Source: Pterobdella sp. o SKG-2022
Lineage: Eukaryota; Annelida; Clitellata; Hirudinida; Piscicolidae
DNA length: 64,000 bases
Reading direction: 5' to 3'
Assembly (NCBI GenBank): GCA_964035795.1
Contig: OZ038321.1
Span: 18,975,209 to 19,039,208, forward strand
Position 1 is the first letter of the stretch. Every line of letters begins with the position of its first letter. A program made the position numbers and the translations under genes. Shown here in pieces: positions 1 to 20,723 of the stretch. The notes under the pieces are model-generated. The model was not told where the DNA came from, did not search any database, and worked only from the letters and a program-made list of their open reading frames with translations.

Positions 1-54
1 ACTAACCCTTATGTGCAACCAACCAATTTTAGTTATATAGCTGGAGAAAGTTAA

Positions 55-470
55 CACAGAACGTCTTTTTAGCCTTTTTAGCCTCTACAAGCAGATTGAT
101 GGTATCAGTTGTTTTCTTGGGGCGTTTCCTAAATGACATGGAAGAGAAGTTGGTGGCACCAACTTCTCCGATTTTCTACATTAGATATGTAGACGACACT
201 TTTGTATGCAAAAAGAAAAATTTAAAAGATACACTCTTTACGGCTTTGAACGCGTTCCATCCCAACATCAAACTGACGATAGATTAGAACCCTTCTAGTT
301 TCCTGGATATCCAACTGCTAAACAAGGTAGGTTCCTATAGACTTCAAGTCGTAAATAATTCTAGTAAGCTACCCTTTCATTTTTCACCCCAGCTGCCATA
401 CAGTACAAGACAAGTATCAAAAGAATCAAGTCTTGTCTCATATTATGATGTGCTTTCTCGTGGTTAAGCC
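55..470 (+). mobile_element. Penelope-like element reverse transcriptase fragment (decayed)
   Basis: A broken piece of a Penelope-like retroelement reverse transcriptase. One frame reads LYKQIDGIS near position 80, matching the QIDG(V/A)xMG block of these enzymes. A neighbouring frame carries YIRYVDDTFV (about 177-206), the catalytic YVDD motif, followed by ALNAFHPNIKLT and, after a stop, SFLDIQL. A frameshift between the first two blocks and a stop at about 285 show that it is dead. The YxDD plus FHPNIKFT-like combination is typical of Penelope elements rather than LINEs. The family call is from memory of the motifs; the element's ends are not visible. Confidence 0.75.
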
Positions 471-739
471 GGTTATGAATTTGGTACCGAGTTTTTCAGA
501 AGCTTAGGATGACCAAAACCTGATTTTTCTGACTCCTTTCTAGCACGTTTTTTCATATAGCACTTTTTTCCACCGGAATTACCGTTGTTTTCACCTTCCA
601 TAACCTGGATAATTCTCAGACCACTTCTTGCTATTTTTCTTTTTCTTCTTTTCTTTTATTTCTGTTCGAATATCTTCCGATATAGCTATGTCTATAATAT
701 AACAGTATTTTAGTTTTTTCTTTATGACAACTATGTCTA

Positions 740-1330
740 GCCTTGATTAAGCGTTTCCCACAACAGCTTCCATTTTGTGCTCATACCAATGTTTCGAATG
801 TGAAAGATTGTTTGTTTTCAAGATGCTCCAATTAACCGCTGTTACGACTTTATCATGTCTTTTTTTGAATTCTTTTTTTGCCAACTTGCTACATTCGCTA
901 ACTAAATGATTTATGGCTTCATCTTTTTCTTTGCCCATCTGACACTTGGCTGATTCTCTACTGTGTTCGATTTTTGATTTTCGGTAGCAAGTTCCAAAAG
1001 CTTGATTTTGAGCTGCTATAAGCAGACTTTCTCTTTGGAGTTTTAGACATCCTCTTTTGAGCTATTGCCAACTTTTTTTGAATTGAAATCCTCAACTTGC
1101 TTTTTAAATTGTCCAGCCTTATTTGTCCATTTTCTTTTTTATCTTCTTTCTGTTATACTTTAAATTCGGATTTGGAACATTCCCTTCTAATCTTTAAGTA
1201 TTTCTTAATTGATGACTTTATTTCATTTGAATTTTTCAAAGTATATGATTTGATGCTACGTCCTTCGTATGCTATGTAATCTGTCTACATCAGCTTTTGG
1301 GTGCAAATCTTTATATGCTGTCATCATCTT
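740..1330 (-). mobile_element. 3' end of a non-LTR retrotransposon ORF (decayed)
   Basis: The minus strand reads HPKADVDRLHSIRRT near 1310-1270, then after stops and frame changes reaches a Cys/His segment, KCQMGKEKDEAINHLVSEC (about 950-890), followed by KKRHDKVVTAVNW and HSKHWYEHKMEAVV. This order is the conserved C-terminal tail found downstream of the reverse transcriptase in many animal non-LTR polyproteins. No reverse transcriptase core remains, so it is a short 3' relic. It lies close to the Penelope fragment, marking a retroelement-rich left flank. Confidence 0.65.
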
Positions 1331-1339
1331 CCTAGTTTT

Positions 1340-2570
1340 GCGGTCGATTTTTTCGAGTATTTGTTTAGTCCAATTAATTATTTCAGCATTATAGCTTGAA
1401 AAATTCTTTTAATATTCACTTCTCTCAATGTTTTTGTTCCTTTTTTTAAAACACTTTTTTGAGTTGTAGTTGTTACTTTTCTTGTGGATATGAAAGCCTA
1501 CTTATTAGCAGTTGTCTTTGTTTTCAATTCGTTTTAATCATGATTTTTAAACTTCTCTTATTCAAATGATTAGAATTTTATTTTTTCCATATGTATTTGA
1601 TATAAAAACATAATTTTATGTCACTTTTCTTCTTATTCGTAGTAATAAAAACATTTAGGTTAATGATTTTAATATACAAAAGTATAATTTTGCTTATTAA
1701 ACTTGAATGATTTCAACCACTCACCTTATATGCCATGAAATTTTAGTCATCAGCTGCGAAATTTTGTTGTTTATACATACATCTTATTTTATACATTCAT
1801 ACATCTTAACACACCTTTCAATAATGTTAAATTTGTTCCCTCAAATAGACCAGCAACACAAACAATAATTGTACACAACAATTTTTGTATTTATTTCACA
1901 ATGGTTTCAATAACAATTTTTTCCTACAAGCAGAATGATATGCTGTTTAACACTTTTTTGTAACGTCAAAATAAAAACTACTTTTTATATAAAGTTGCAT
2001 TTTTTGGTGCTGATTGTTGTTGTTCAGCACCAACTTTCAAAGCCTGACACTCCTTGGAGCGAGTGTTGGAAGAAACTTGTAGCTTCGAGTTGTTTGTGAC
2101 TTTTGGTGAGCAGTGAAAAAATGATGGATGGATTCTCGAAATGCTTTGTGGTCGGAAGCTGACATATTGGTGCTTATGGCTTGATTTGTTGAAAAAAGTT
2201 AAGAAAAGAATTTTTATTTTTTAGAAAAGAGATATGTATTGATAAAGCAAAAGAGTGTTTCTCAAGACCACTGTTAATATTTTGATGTTACATGGTCGTA
2301 TGTAGTTTTGAATAACTAAAATTTTGTACAAAAATTTCGCAAGTTAAAATTGTTTTTTCAATTACTCGATAGCGTGAAAAACCAAACATGATTGAACGAT
2401 TCGTACAAAATGTTGGTTTTAAAAAAATTAGTATTTGAACTGGTATTTTTATGAGGCAAACAATCACAATCTATGTACTAATCTTAATCAAAAAAATTTT
2501 TGTAAGTCTAACTCACATCATCAAGCCTTTTTTTCAGATTTTATAGTATAAAATGGATTATCATTATTAG
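1340..2570. other. AT-rich non-coding stretch
   Basis: No coding signal, RNA gene or clear repeat array recognised on either strand. Confidence 0.5.
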
Positions 2571-2788
2571 TTTGTAAAAGCGTCAAACCTCCATGCTTAT
2601 CAAGAAAACCCATCAATCAACCCACAATACAAAATACAGGATGGTGTGTTGGTAGAGGTGGTGCTTGGGGCTGACAGTCCAGCGATGAGCAAGGCCATCG
2701 AGAACCAGCTTGCAGAAAAAGGCTATGAGATTTTGGACTCTGAAGCTTTAAAAAAAAGATATTTGTTAGTCAGTTTTATAAAAATCTA
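2571..2788 (+). pseudogene. Orphan exon-like segment resembling the thioredoxin domain end of TXNDC3/NME8-type proteins
   Basis: An open frame whose middle part has balanced, non-repetitive codon use unlike the surrounding AT-rich DNA. It contains DGVLVEVVLGADSP followed by AMSKAIENQLAEKGYEIL. The G-x-L-V-x-V-V-x-GA(N/D)xP...I..QL pattern resembles the last beta strands and helix of the thioredoxin domain in thioredoxin/NDP-kinase fusion proteins. I found no adjoining exon with the rest of the fold, so it could be a gene fragment, a retrocopy remnant, or one exon of a gene whose other exons I failed to see. The family assignment is tentative. Confidence 0.35.
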
Positions 2789-4025
2789 AATATATCTCTT
2801 ACAACCATAAGAATTCAAAAAATGTTATCAGGTTTACCGAACCTAGCATATTCAATAAAAAAATCAGCATTTTTAATGAATATGAAACGCAAAAAATTTG
2901 CTAATGTGGTTGAAAAATGCTTGTATCCTTGTTTGTTCGGTGTCAAAAATAAGTGACATCAAAAAGACCTTCACTCTCAATATTATTTTTATTTAAATAT
3001 GATAACTTCAAGATTTCTTACTTTTTGAACAAATTCGTCAAAGAAAGTGTTCATTTTTCAAATTATTAAAAGGGTTTTTTTAGGATAAATTATTTATATA
3101 GAAAACGTCTAGTTTGCATTCACTTTAATTTGTTAAATTTGTCTAGTACTATTATTTCTTATTACTTTCTTATGATACTTAATTCTTCGAGCCAAACATA
3201 AATATTCAAATGAAAACTTTTTTAGGAGTTTATTTTATTCCAGAAAGCTTATCGTAAGAAGAACTTACAGTATCAAGTGGAGGTACAAATATGATAACTA
3301 TTAATTTTGAAAATGACCTAATCCCATAGTCGTTTTTTATTTTTATTTTTTAAAATGTAGTTTCATTTATTATTTGTTTCTTCACAGCCATATTTATTAT
3401 TTTCATATTATGAAGTTAATTAAGTTAGATTATGTTTCAAATAACGCGTGGTAGTTTGTGCTCAGAAGCTGACTTGAAGGCTAGGGTTGGGTTCTTTTTT
3501 AGTTGATTCGTATTTTCATATGTTTATCATTGTGATGAAACTTTTTTCCTAGTTTCATTACCAAAAATTAAAGACAAGTTTCTATCAAGTTTATTTGGAG
3601 TAAACCAATCACATCGCTTCATTAAAAAATATTCTAATCGAAAGGTAAGCAAAAATTCACAACTAAAAATTTTAAATATGAATGGTTGGAATAAAGAATC
3701 GGAAAAAGATCAAACAACAAGCTGTATTGGGATTGTGTAAATCGTCGCCATTTTGATCATTAAGAATTAAATAATTAAAAAAATTGAGGTGCTCAAAGTT
3801 TTATCACTATATTATAAATAGTACAAATTGGAAAAGGCCTTGTGGCATAAAATGGTTTTTAAAAATAATTTTTAAAAAAACAAAAATTCGAAGTAATATC
3901 ATTTTCTAAAAATACAAAATTTAAATCGAGAAAAATAAATTCAAAAGCGAAAAAAATAAATACAATCAAAAATCAGTTGAACAATCGAATATCAAAACGT
4001 TGAATAAATAAAAGCATTGCAGAAA
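2789..4025. other. Mostly non-coding; one possible exon at 3553-3644
   Basis: AT-rich. At 3553-3644 (+) a stretch bounded by an AG acceptor and a gtaagc donor reads LPKIKDKFLSSLFGVNQ in one frame; no family is recognised and it may be chance. A short inverted motif resembling the fold-back family core (agcttatcgtaag) lies near 3246-3260. Confidence 0.3.
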
Positions 4026-13303
<9,278 letters not shown>

Positions 13304-13887
13304 CTCAATTATTTTTTTAACAATTAATTAACTTTTATCACTAATTTTTATTGTTTTATTTATTGGTGTACTCTTTTGTCTTTTCCCAATCTGTCAACAT
13401 AACGAAAGATCCAAATATAATGATCCCATTGATACTATGATCAACTTTTCATAACTTTTTTAAAAATCTTTAGCATTGTAGAGACCATAATTACGTTTAT
13501 AAATGAATGGCGAGGTTAATGCACCATGTTCTTATATATTGTTGAGCAAGTCACCTTCAAAAATAAGTGGACGAAAAAAAACTAGATTATTTGAGCAAGA
13601 TTAATTAGATTTTTAATTTTTCAAACACATTTTTTCAAGTTTCTCGTTTTAACTGGTTTTTTTTGTTTTTCAGTTTCTGAATGTTGTTTACTTTCTTATA
13701 CAGGTAGTTATTCGTGAATTTATTTTTTAATTAGTTTTACTTTAAAAAAATCTAATATATTTTAAAAATTATTTTAAATATTTGAACATATCTTGTCAAG
13801 ACTCTTCAAGTACATTATATTTTAATTAAGGTTTCGTTTCACGAGCGATATAGGAAAATTAAAACATTTATACAGAAATATTTTAAA
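13304..13887. promoter_or_regulatory. Divergent intergenic region of PAR-3 and RPP40 (inferred shared promoter)
   Basis: Start codons of PAR-3 (minus, 13303) and RPP40 (plus, 13888) face away from each other across 584 bp. No coding exon is visible in it, so both promoters presumably lie here. No specific promoter element was recognised. Confidence 0.5.
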
Positions 13888-16525
13888 ATGCATAATGAAA
13901 CTTCATTTAATACAAAATTTTTATGTTTCAAATCTAAAGAGATAGAAGATTTTAAAAATTGTAAAACTATGCAGATTTTGAAAAATCACAATTTTTTGTA
14001 TGCGGTAAGGCCATGTATGATTACCTTAATTATTTTATTTCAAAAGTTCAAAACCTGAAAGGTTTCCATTCTTATTCCCGGTCTCAAGAGCATACCAGAA
14101 AATTTGTACACAGTAGACAACTTAAGATACTTTACTATTTCCCAACTCAACATTGCAGCCATATTACAGCCATGTTTTCTAGAAGCATTCATCAATAGAG
14201 GTGTTTTTAATAACATTTAAATAAAATGGCCGGAAAATTTATAACTAAATTGTATTAAAACTAAATACTCAAATGTTACAAAAGGGCAAATGTCAATGAT
14301 TTCTGTCAACACACGACTCCATCAGCAGTCAACTTTCTGTATAGTTTCTTCGGGTTTGTAATCTTTTTTATTTTTAGCTTTTCGTTTTCCATTCGTATTA
14401 TTGTTCATACTTTGGTATTTGAAAAGTCAGTATCACAAAGTGAGTCAAAGTATTATGAATATTCATTAATCTATTGCTTCATATTATTTATATTTGTATA
14501 TTTTTATTATAAAAATTTACATTATACCTTTTAGGTTTTCTCATACTAAACCTAATACAAGATCATTATGAATGTCTTGGTCTGGTTGGAAAACGTGCCT
14601 TCAAAGTTCATAAAAATAAACAAAACAACAACTTAAATGAACAAAATAACAACAAAAATCAACAGACTAACAATAAATTCAAACAAACTGAGAACAAACA
14701 AAAAACTAAGGTAAAAGAGCAACAAGAAACATCAAATGAAGATCAAAAGAAACCCTTTAAAAGCAGCCAAAAAGATGTTAAATATGAAGAGGAGTGGACA
14801 TATATTGTGGAGATAGATTTGAAAAAGAAGAATAAGAGATTGTTGAATTGTTTTGAGAACTTCAAACTTCCTTTTGATTGTGTCTTCAATTGGATTCCAT
14901 CTTGTATGTGCCATTTGTCCAGAGTTATAATTATTTATTTTATAGTTTTTCTTTCAGTTTTATAGTTTTTGTGAGCCACATTTGTGTTGTGTTCAAATGA
15001 AATGATGAATTTCACATCATATATCCAATGTTTTCTGTTTTTTATATTTTATTAAAAATTTTATAATTTAAATACTTTATATATTAATATTAAATTTGTT
15101 CCCATTTTAAACCTCCAAACAGCATCAGATATAGATCAAAGGTCTCCTCAAGCTTACCTGCTGGCACAAGGTATTGTTTGTTCATATTAGATTGATAATG
15201 TTGCTGACAATCCTTCTAGTGTTAAGCGTGCAGCTTGGTGATGATTTTGATTTTAATTATTTTCACTGTTCTAATGTTGTTGAAACCAATGAGCATATAA
15301 TTGAATTGGTTGATATGTTCCAAAAAGTATGTTATTCATCAAACAGAAGTTTAAATTTTTTTGTATTATAAAATTAAAATTGTTTTAGACATAGAACCTT
15401 TTTGACGTCTTCTTATACCTGAATATTCTCTGTGGATCAAGGGAAACCCCTTAAAACTACAATTAATACAACACCATACAGGCTACTTATGTAAAGAAAT
15501 GCAATTAATGAGGACAGAACACACACAAGAGCACAACAACATACCTCATCCTCTTCTTCTTCCTCCTCATCAATTCATCGAGTGGCTTGGCGTTACTTTA
15601 TGTGACGGGTATATATACCTTTTATAACATTTATTGAAAATTTTTTTGTTAGTGTACTAAGTCTAGTGCCACTCAATATTGTCGAAATAAAATTTGATTT
15701 GAAATCAGAGCATTTATCACTTATAATAAAATCAATTACTGTCAGCTTTTTACAAAATAATTCATATAACATTTGTTTTTAAATTCAATAAATAAAAAAT
15801 ACTTAAACCAAATCTCTAGATTTTATGGAAACACAGACAGTTATGAGAATGCCATTCAAAACCCTTGCTACACACAAAACACCACTTTTAACAAATATAG
15901 AAACCACAACTCAACTTTCGACATAGCAGTGGTCAACTTGCATGGTTTTTTACCTGGTTCTATAGTCTCAGACATCATCTCAAATCTCAAGTATTTCTTT
16001 CATGTTTAAACGCTTTAGCTAACTCCACTTTGAGCATTTGTTTAAACACTGGTTAAATATAATATAATCGTTATACTTTTTTCAATACTGTGTTCGTACA
16101 TTATAAAATTATTTTTAGTATTTTCGTTGTTAGGAAGTTTTGAAACTTTTCAAAGAACTCTTCTGTTTTTTTTTACTCGAAAATGAGCTTTTTTCAAATG
16201 TATCAATACTAATCAAAATTTCTCATACCATATTTTTTATTTTGAATGCCGAGGTAGTTAATTTTGTATCGCGAGTTGTATAAATCCTTTCAAACGGAAT
16301 GATAAATAATTGAAAAACTACACCAGAACATACATGCGAGAAGCAGACGTCCCGTGGATATGCATAAACAACACTGGTTTCCAGGACAGTGTTGTAGCTT
16401 GGAAGAAGGATGCCCACTCCCACAAGGTACATGGAGACAATGCCCATACAATCGTCCTCACCAACGAATGCACCTCTTCATTCATCACTGTCCACAACCA
16501 CTCTATCAGTTCTCTCTTCTCCTGA
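13888..16525 (+). CDS. RPP40: Ribonuclease P/MRP protein subunit p40
   Basis: Protein subunit of nuclear RNase P, which matures tRNA 5' ends, and of RNase MRP, which acts in rRNA processing. Exons: 13888-14004, 14062-14200, 14285-14353, 14535-14903, 15123-15170, 15518-15608, 15820-15990, 16327-16525; phases agree, giving 400 residues against about 363 in human. Matching blocks in order: SILIPGLKSIPENL (human SFLIPECGILSEEL), FLEAFINRG, SGFLILNLIQDHYECLGL (human NGKLILSLDKDTYEETGL), WTYIVEIDL, FIEWLGVTLCDG, VVNLHGF and TGFQDSVVAWKKDAHS (human QGFADSPVSWEKNEHG). An Asn/Gln/Lys-rich insert of about 40 residues interrupts exon 4 before WTYIVEIDL. The start of exon 6 is uncertain (15518 or 15530). 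A poly(A) signal AATAAA lies at 16637. The family call rests on the ordered motifs; low overall identity keeps it below certainty. Confidence 0.88.
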
Positions 16526-17723
16526 TGCTCGCCAACGTTACGTCATATAATATTTGCGTTTAAAAATGAAATAGATTTAGTATTTTTGAAATAATTATTT
16601 TTGTATAAGATTACTTTGTATTTTGTGATGTTATGAAATAAAATGGAACAAATTTGATAACTTTTAATACAAAACAACAGAGAATATCTTGAGAGCATAA
16701 GTAAATAAGCGCCTCTAAAGCGCTCTCAGTTCAAGCTGTCTATGCACTATCATTTGATAATAATAACTTGATAAGTACATAGAAGTTTTTATTATGTAAA
16801 AATAATTGAAAAGTGGTATTCGTTTTCTCTTAAAATGAGAAAAATTTAGATTAATTTTAAATTAAATTTTCTTCATTTTTGAAGAAAAACCCAAGATATA
16901 TTATAAAAGTATATAAGATGTCTACAGAATTAATGATGGTGATGATTAATGGACGAAGAGTCACTGATGAAAAATACAAGATGCTTAATATATACCAATA
17001 ACACTAAGAATCCCTACTTTTATTATTAATGTTGAATATTTATTTTAGCTATAGAGTTTAGTGCTTATGAAATTCACCACCAACTGTTCTATTATCATTG
17101 TACTTTATCATTAATGTATTCAATAAATATTTTAATGCGATATTCAGTTAAACAATAATATTAAAACAATTGATCTTTTTCCATAAATTTTGATGGTGGT
17201 GATATTAAACACAATAAATAGTAAACAGACGATTATAGGCCAGTATAAATAACATGATGTAAATATAGGAGCTTTAACAACTAAACATTACCGTGATCTA
17301 AAGAAAAAATGGCGCAACAAGAAAAACTTGAACTGATATAAAAATTTTACTAATATAGCATGATTTAAATAATATACCAAATTGTATGTGAACTGAAAAT
17401 AGTATTTGGGACGACAAAACGAAATAGGAACTACCGTTCAAATTTACTAAAAAACGTTAATGAATGATGATGGTGGTGGTGGATTGATTATTTGATAGTT
17501 AAGATTAGCTTTCAAATCAAGATATTTTACAAATGAAAGTATAATTGTTATTATTACTCATCTAAATATGATGATAATGGTGGAGGTTGAAGTGATGACG
17601 GTAAACATGATAGTCATTGGTGTCAAAAAATTGATGAATATTTACGTATGTACAGGTGACCTCAAGGCTTTGTGTGGAAATGTTGATGCTCTTGGTCTCA
17701 AAGGGTGATGATAAGAAAGATGA
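16526..17723. other. Convergent intergenic region of RPP40 and the HMG-box gene
   Basis: Holds the 3' flanks of two genes facing each other. An AATAAA at 16637-16642 suits RPP40. No coding segment or clear repeat seen; several GATGATGGTGG-like runs occur near 17460-17600. Confidence 0.5.
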
Positions 17724-19908
17724 TTAATTAGCGGAGGTTGTGGTAGTACAAGGTGATTTGTTGTCATCATTGAGAACACCATTAAATTCTTCTGTGGTCG
17801 ATGCCACTACCTCATCATCCCTACTCGTCAACTGTTGCATTTGTTGTTGATAGTGTTCGATGATCTGCTTGGCTTCCTCCAACCGGGTACTCAGCAGTTG
17901 CACCTGGCTCGTGCGCTCTGACAAGGCACTTCGAAGCTGTTGTAACTCCGCCTCAAGCTGCTCTCTGCTCAACACTGGGGTAGCTGTGGGATCGAGGGTT
18001 ATCATGCCTGTGGTTGGATCAATGCCGGTGATCAGGGCACTAACTCCATTTTCATTTTTTAAATAAAACTGTTTTTGTTGCTCATCATAGTACAATGTGG
18101 TCCCCCCATCTTTGAAAATGTCTGATGTGATGTTGTTAGTGTTCTGCAAAGAATTGAGGTCAAGAGAATTGTCAAGTTTGTTCTGTTGAGACCACAACCA
18201 AGTGTTTTGGTCATTTGTTATCAAGTTTGACACCAATGAGTCTACCTGTTTCTCACCACTGTGTGGAATTTACATTATTTAGTCAAACATTTTAGTTTTA
18301 TCACACAACATAAAACAGAACAATGTGATAATTTTTAATCTTATACCCCTGCCATATAAATTTACATCATAATTCATGCATTCTTGAATTAATAGAAAGA
18401 ATGAAAATAGAAAAATGAATAAAATAACAAAAGCTGTTACCTGATGTTGTTTTGAGTGATGAGGCCTTGTGAGTTTTGATTGAAAATGTTGACAAGATTG
18501 TTGTCGATATTATTATCATTATTTAATAGTAATTGCCCATTACTCGACAAGCCTGCCAACACTTGTTGTGTAATCATTTGATCTGAAGTCAGTGAATCAG
18601 CCACAGTCTTCATGGCTTCTTGTGTTGTGACTGTATTTTGTGTTGTGCTCATTTGCCAAGTGGTCGATGTTGTTCGAGAATCCTTGCACCTTTTCTTGTT
18701 TGGTGGTCGGATAGAGTCGGTTTCACTTAAGCCTGTCATTTGTCTGTACTCTCTCAACTCATTCTCATATCTCTCCTGTTGTGTTATTGATTAGAATTTC
18801 CTTATGTTGCTTGTGTCTACAATATAATTCAAAACAAAACAGTTTTTTCAATACAAGAACATATTGAAAAAAAAACTAAACTTCAAAATGATCAAATTCA
18901 TATTAGAAAAGACATAAATGAAACCTTATCTTTGATGAAGTATTCATTGTACTGTTGTTTTTGAGAAGCATCAAGGTCCCTCCAGATGGCACCTACAATA
19001 GCTCCTATTTCTGTCACAGAACTCAGGTGACTATTGGCTGCCTTCACTTGAGGCCAGATCTTTATGGAGGTTTGGTATTATTAAATATATATATCACTTT
19101 GTTCGAGATGAATCTATACTTTATAAAATTATTCTTTTGAGATTTTTTAATTATCATATTTAAATTAATTTGAATTACTTATTAGATTTTTATAAGAATA
19201 ATCATCATGAATAATCAGTTGAGAGCTCATTTTCCTCAACAGAATGTGATAATGATGAAAATATATTATTAATGTTGAATACATAATTTGATAACAAATT
19301 AAGTGAAACAAACTGCTTTGCTGAACATCATGTAAGTATTGAGAGGTTTTTTTGGCAGCTTTGGTTTTTCAGTTTTTTGTGGTTGAGTCAAAGAAGCCTG
19401 AATTATTAATCAAAAGATTAATCCAAAAAAATCCAATTGATTGAATAATTAGTGAAATAGGGAAAAATTTATTATGAAATCGTGTAGGTAATAGTAAAAG
19501 TACTTGAGATTCTAGAATGGTGGATTGTTCATTGTCATTTTTTTGTGTAACAAGAGTGTTTTGTTGCTGGAGTTGTTGTTGAAGAAGCAATTGTTGTGCA
19601 AGGAGGTTGGGGTCTTGTTGACCCCCTTCAGATATAGGGGTCACTAATAAATGGCCGTCTTGTACTGCTATTAAATTATTATTATTTAAAAGGTTAGATC
19701 CTGATGAAAGAAACATCATTTGAAGCTGATTGTTCCATTGTGAGTTTTGATTATTAGTGTTGTTTTGAACGAGTTGAATGTCAGATGAGGTTAGTTGGTT
19801 GGCTGATATAATGCTGTTAGAATCAACTAACTGAGTTGTCTCTTGAGGTTGCGATTGGTTTGTGACATTGGCGTCAATGCTCTCAAGCTTCATGTTGTTG
19901 CTTTCCAT
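17724..19908 (-). CDS. HMG-box protein with Gln/Asn-rich arm and C-terminal coiled coil
   Basis: Likely nuclear, DNA-bending chromatin or transcription factor. Exons (minus): 19908-19504, 19397-19314, 19059-18925, 18775-18441, 18258-17724; phases agree, giving 497 residues. Residues 1-135 are Gln/Asn-rich. An HMG box spans about 145-222 over three exons: KLPKKPLNTYMMFSKA, IWPQVKAANSHL, EIGAIVGAIWRDL, then the third-helix part KQQYNEYFIKDK and ERYENELREYRQ. A basic cluster PPNKKRCK follows directly. Residues about 420-470 form a coiled coil (LEAELQQLRSALSER, VQLLSTRLEEAKQII). The box resembles SMARCE1/BAP57 (xYMxxSxxxWxQVKAxN, EIGxIxGxxWRDL), but the rest does not, so orthology is not claimed; TOX or HMGXB types are alternatives. 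Its start faces that of NAT10. Confidence 0.85.
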
Positions 19909-20723
19909 TTATGCGATTTTGACATAAAAACATTCAAAAGATGTAATTTTTTAACAAAAATTTAACTCAACTTTAAATCGGCGTAAGTCAAATTAAGTTA
20001 TACCATGGATTAAAAAATTTTGGTCGTATATTAAAAATTATAAAATGGCTGGTTGTGATATTTATTGAATCAAATCACAACGATTTTTAAAGCATCAATT
20101 ATCATCAAAGTTATTTAATTTTACATGACAAAAATTATTTAAATCAAACAACAAATAATATTGGAGCATTTAACAGAAAAAAAATTTCAAATTTTCCTTT
20201 TATTTATGTCGGCCATTTCAAAAGTGTATACAGGATGCTGAAAATTACAAAGTTTTAGATTTAGCGTATATTGAAGTGTTTGATAAATTATTTTATTTTT
20301 ATTTTTTAAATTAAAAATTCTGTGTGTAATGTTGAAATAAACCATTAATTGAATTCATACTACAACCAAGCTCTAATTTTATTATATTTTTTTCACACTA
20401 TTTTTTTTTTAATCTTTTTTATCTGTTTTTAAAGTAAAAATTTATTGATTTTATAAAAACTCTTATAATCAATCATATATTTGATTTTTCTTTAATCGAT
20501 TCACATTTAGCCTTTTACGCACGTGCGGTCAGTTTAAAGAATACTGAGTTTATCTATTTGATTATATTTTTATTAAAAAAAGTCTATAAAATAAAATTAG
20601 AATAAGCTATTGTACATGGTTATATCATAATATATACTTTATTATTAATTTAAAAACTTAACATAGGAAAAACTCGAAATATAACTATTTCTTTATCAAA
20701 TTTGAACTTTCACTATTGAAAGA
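19909..20723. promoter_or_regulatory. Divergent intergenic region of the HMG-box gene and NAT10 (inferred promoters)
   Basis: 815 bp of AT-rich DNA between start codons pointing in opposite directions. No exon or repeat is visible. The promoters are inferred only from gene orientation. Confidence 0.45.

Noticed and set aside
19369..19503. Continuation of the HMG-box N-terminal exon as VLLLLPTRF and onward
   Set aside because: It reads into an intron after a good donor at 19503; the true continuation is in another frame of exon 2, which carries the HMG box.
17724..19908. Assignment of the HMG-box gene as SMARCE1
   Set aside because: Similarity is confined to the HMG box; the rest of the protein does not match, so no symbol was given.
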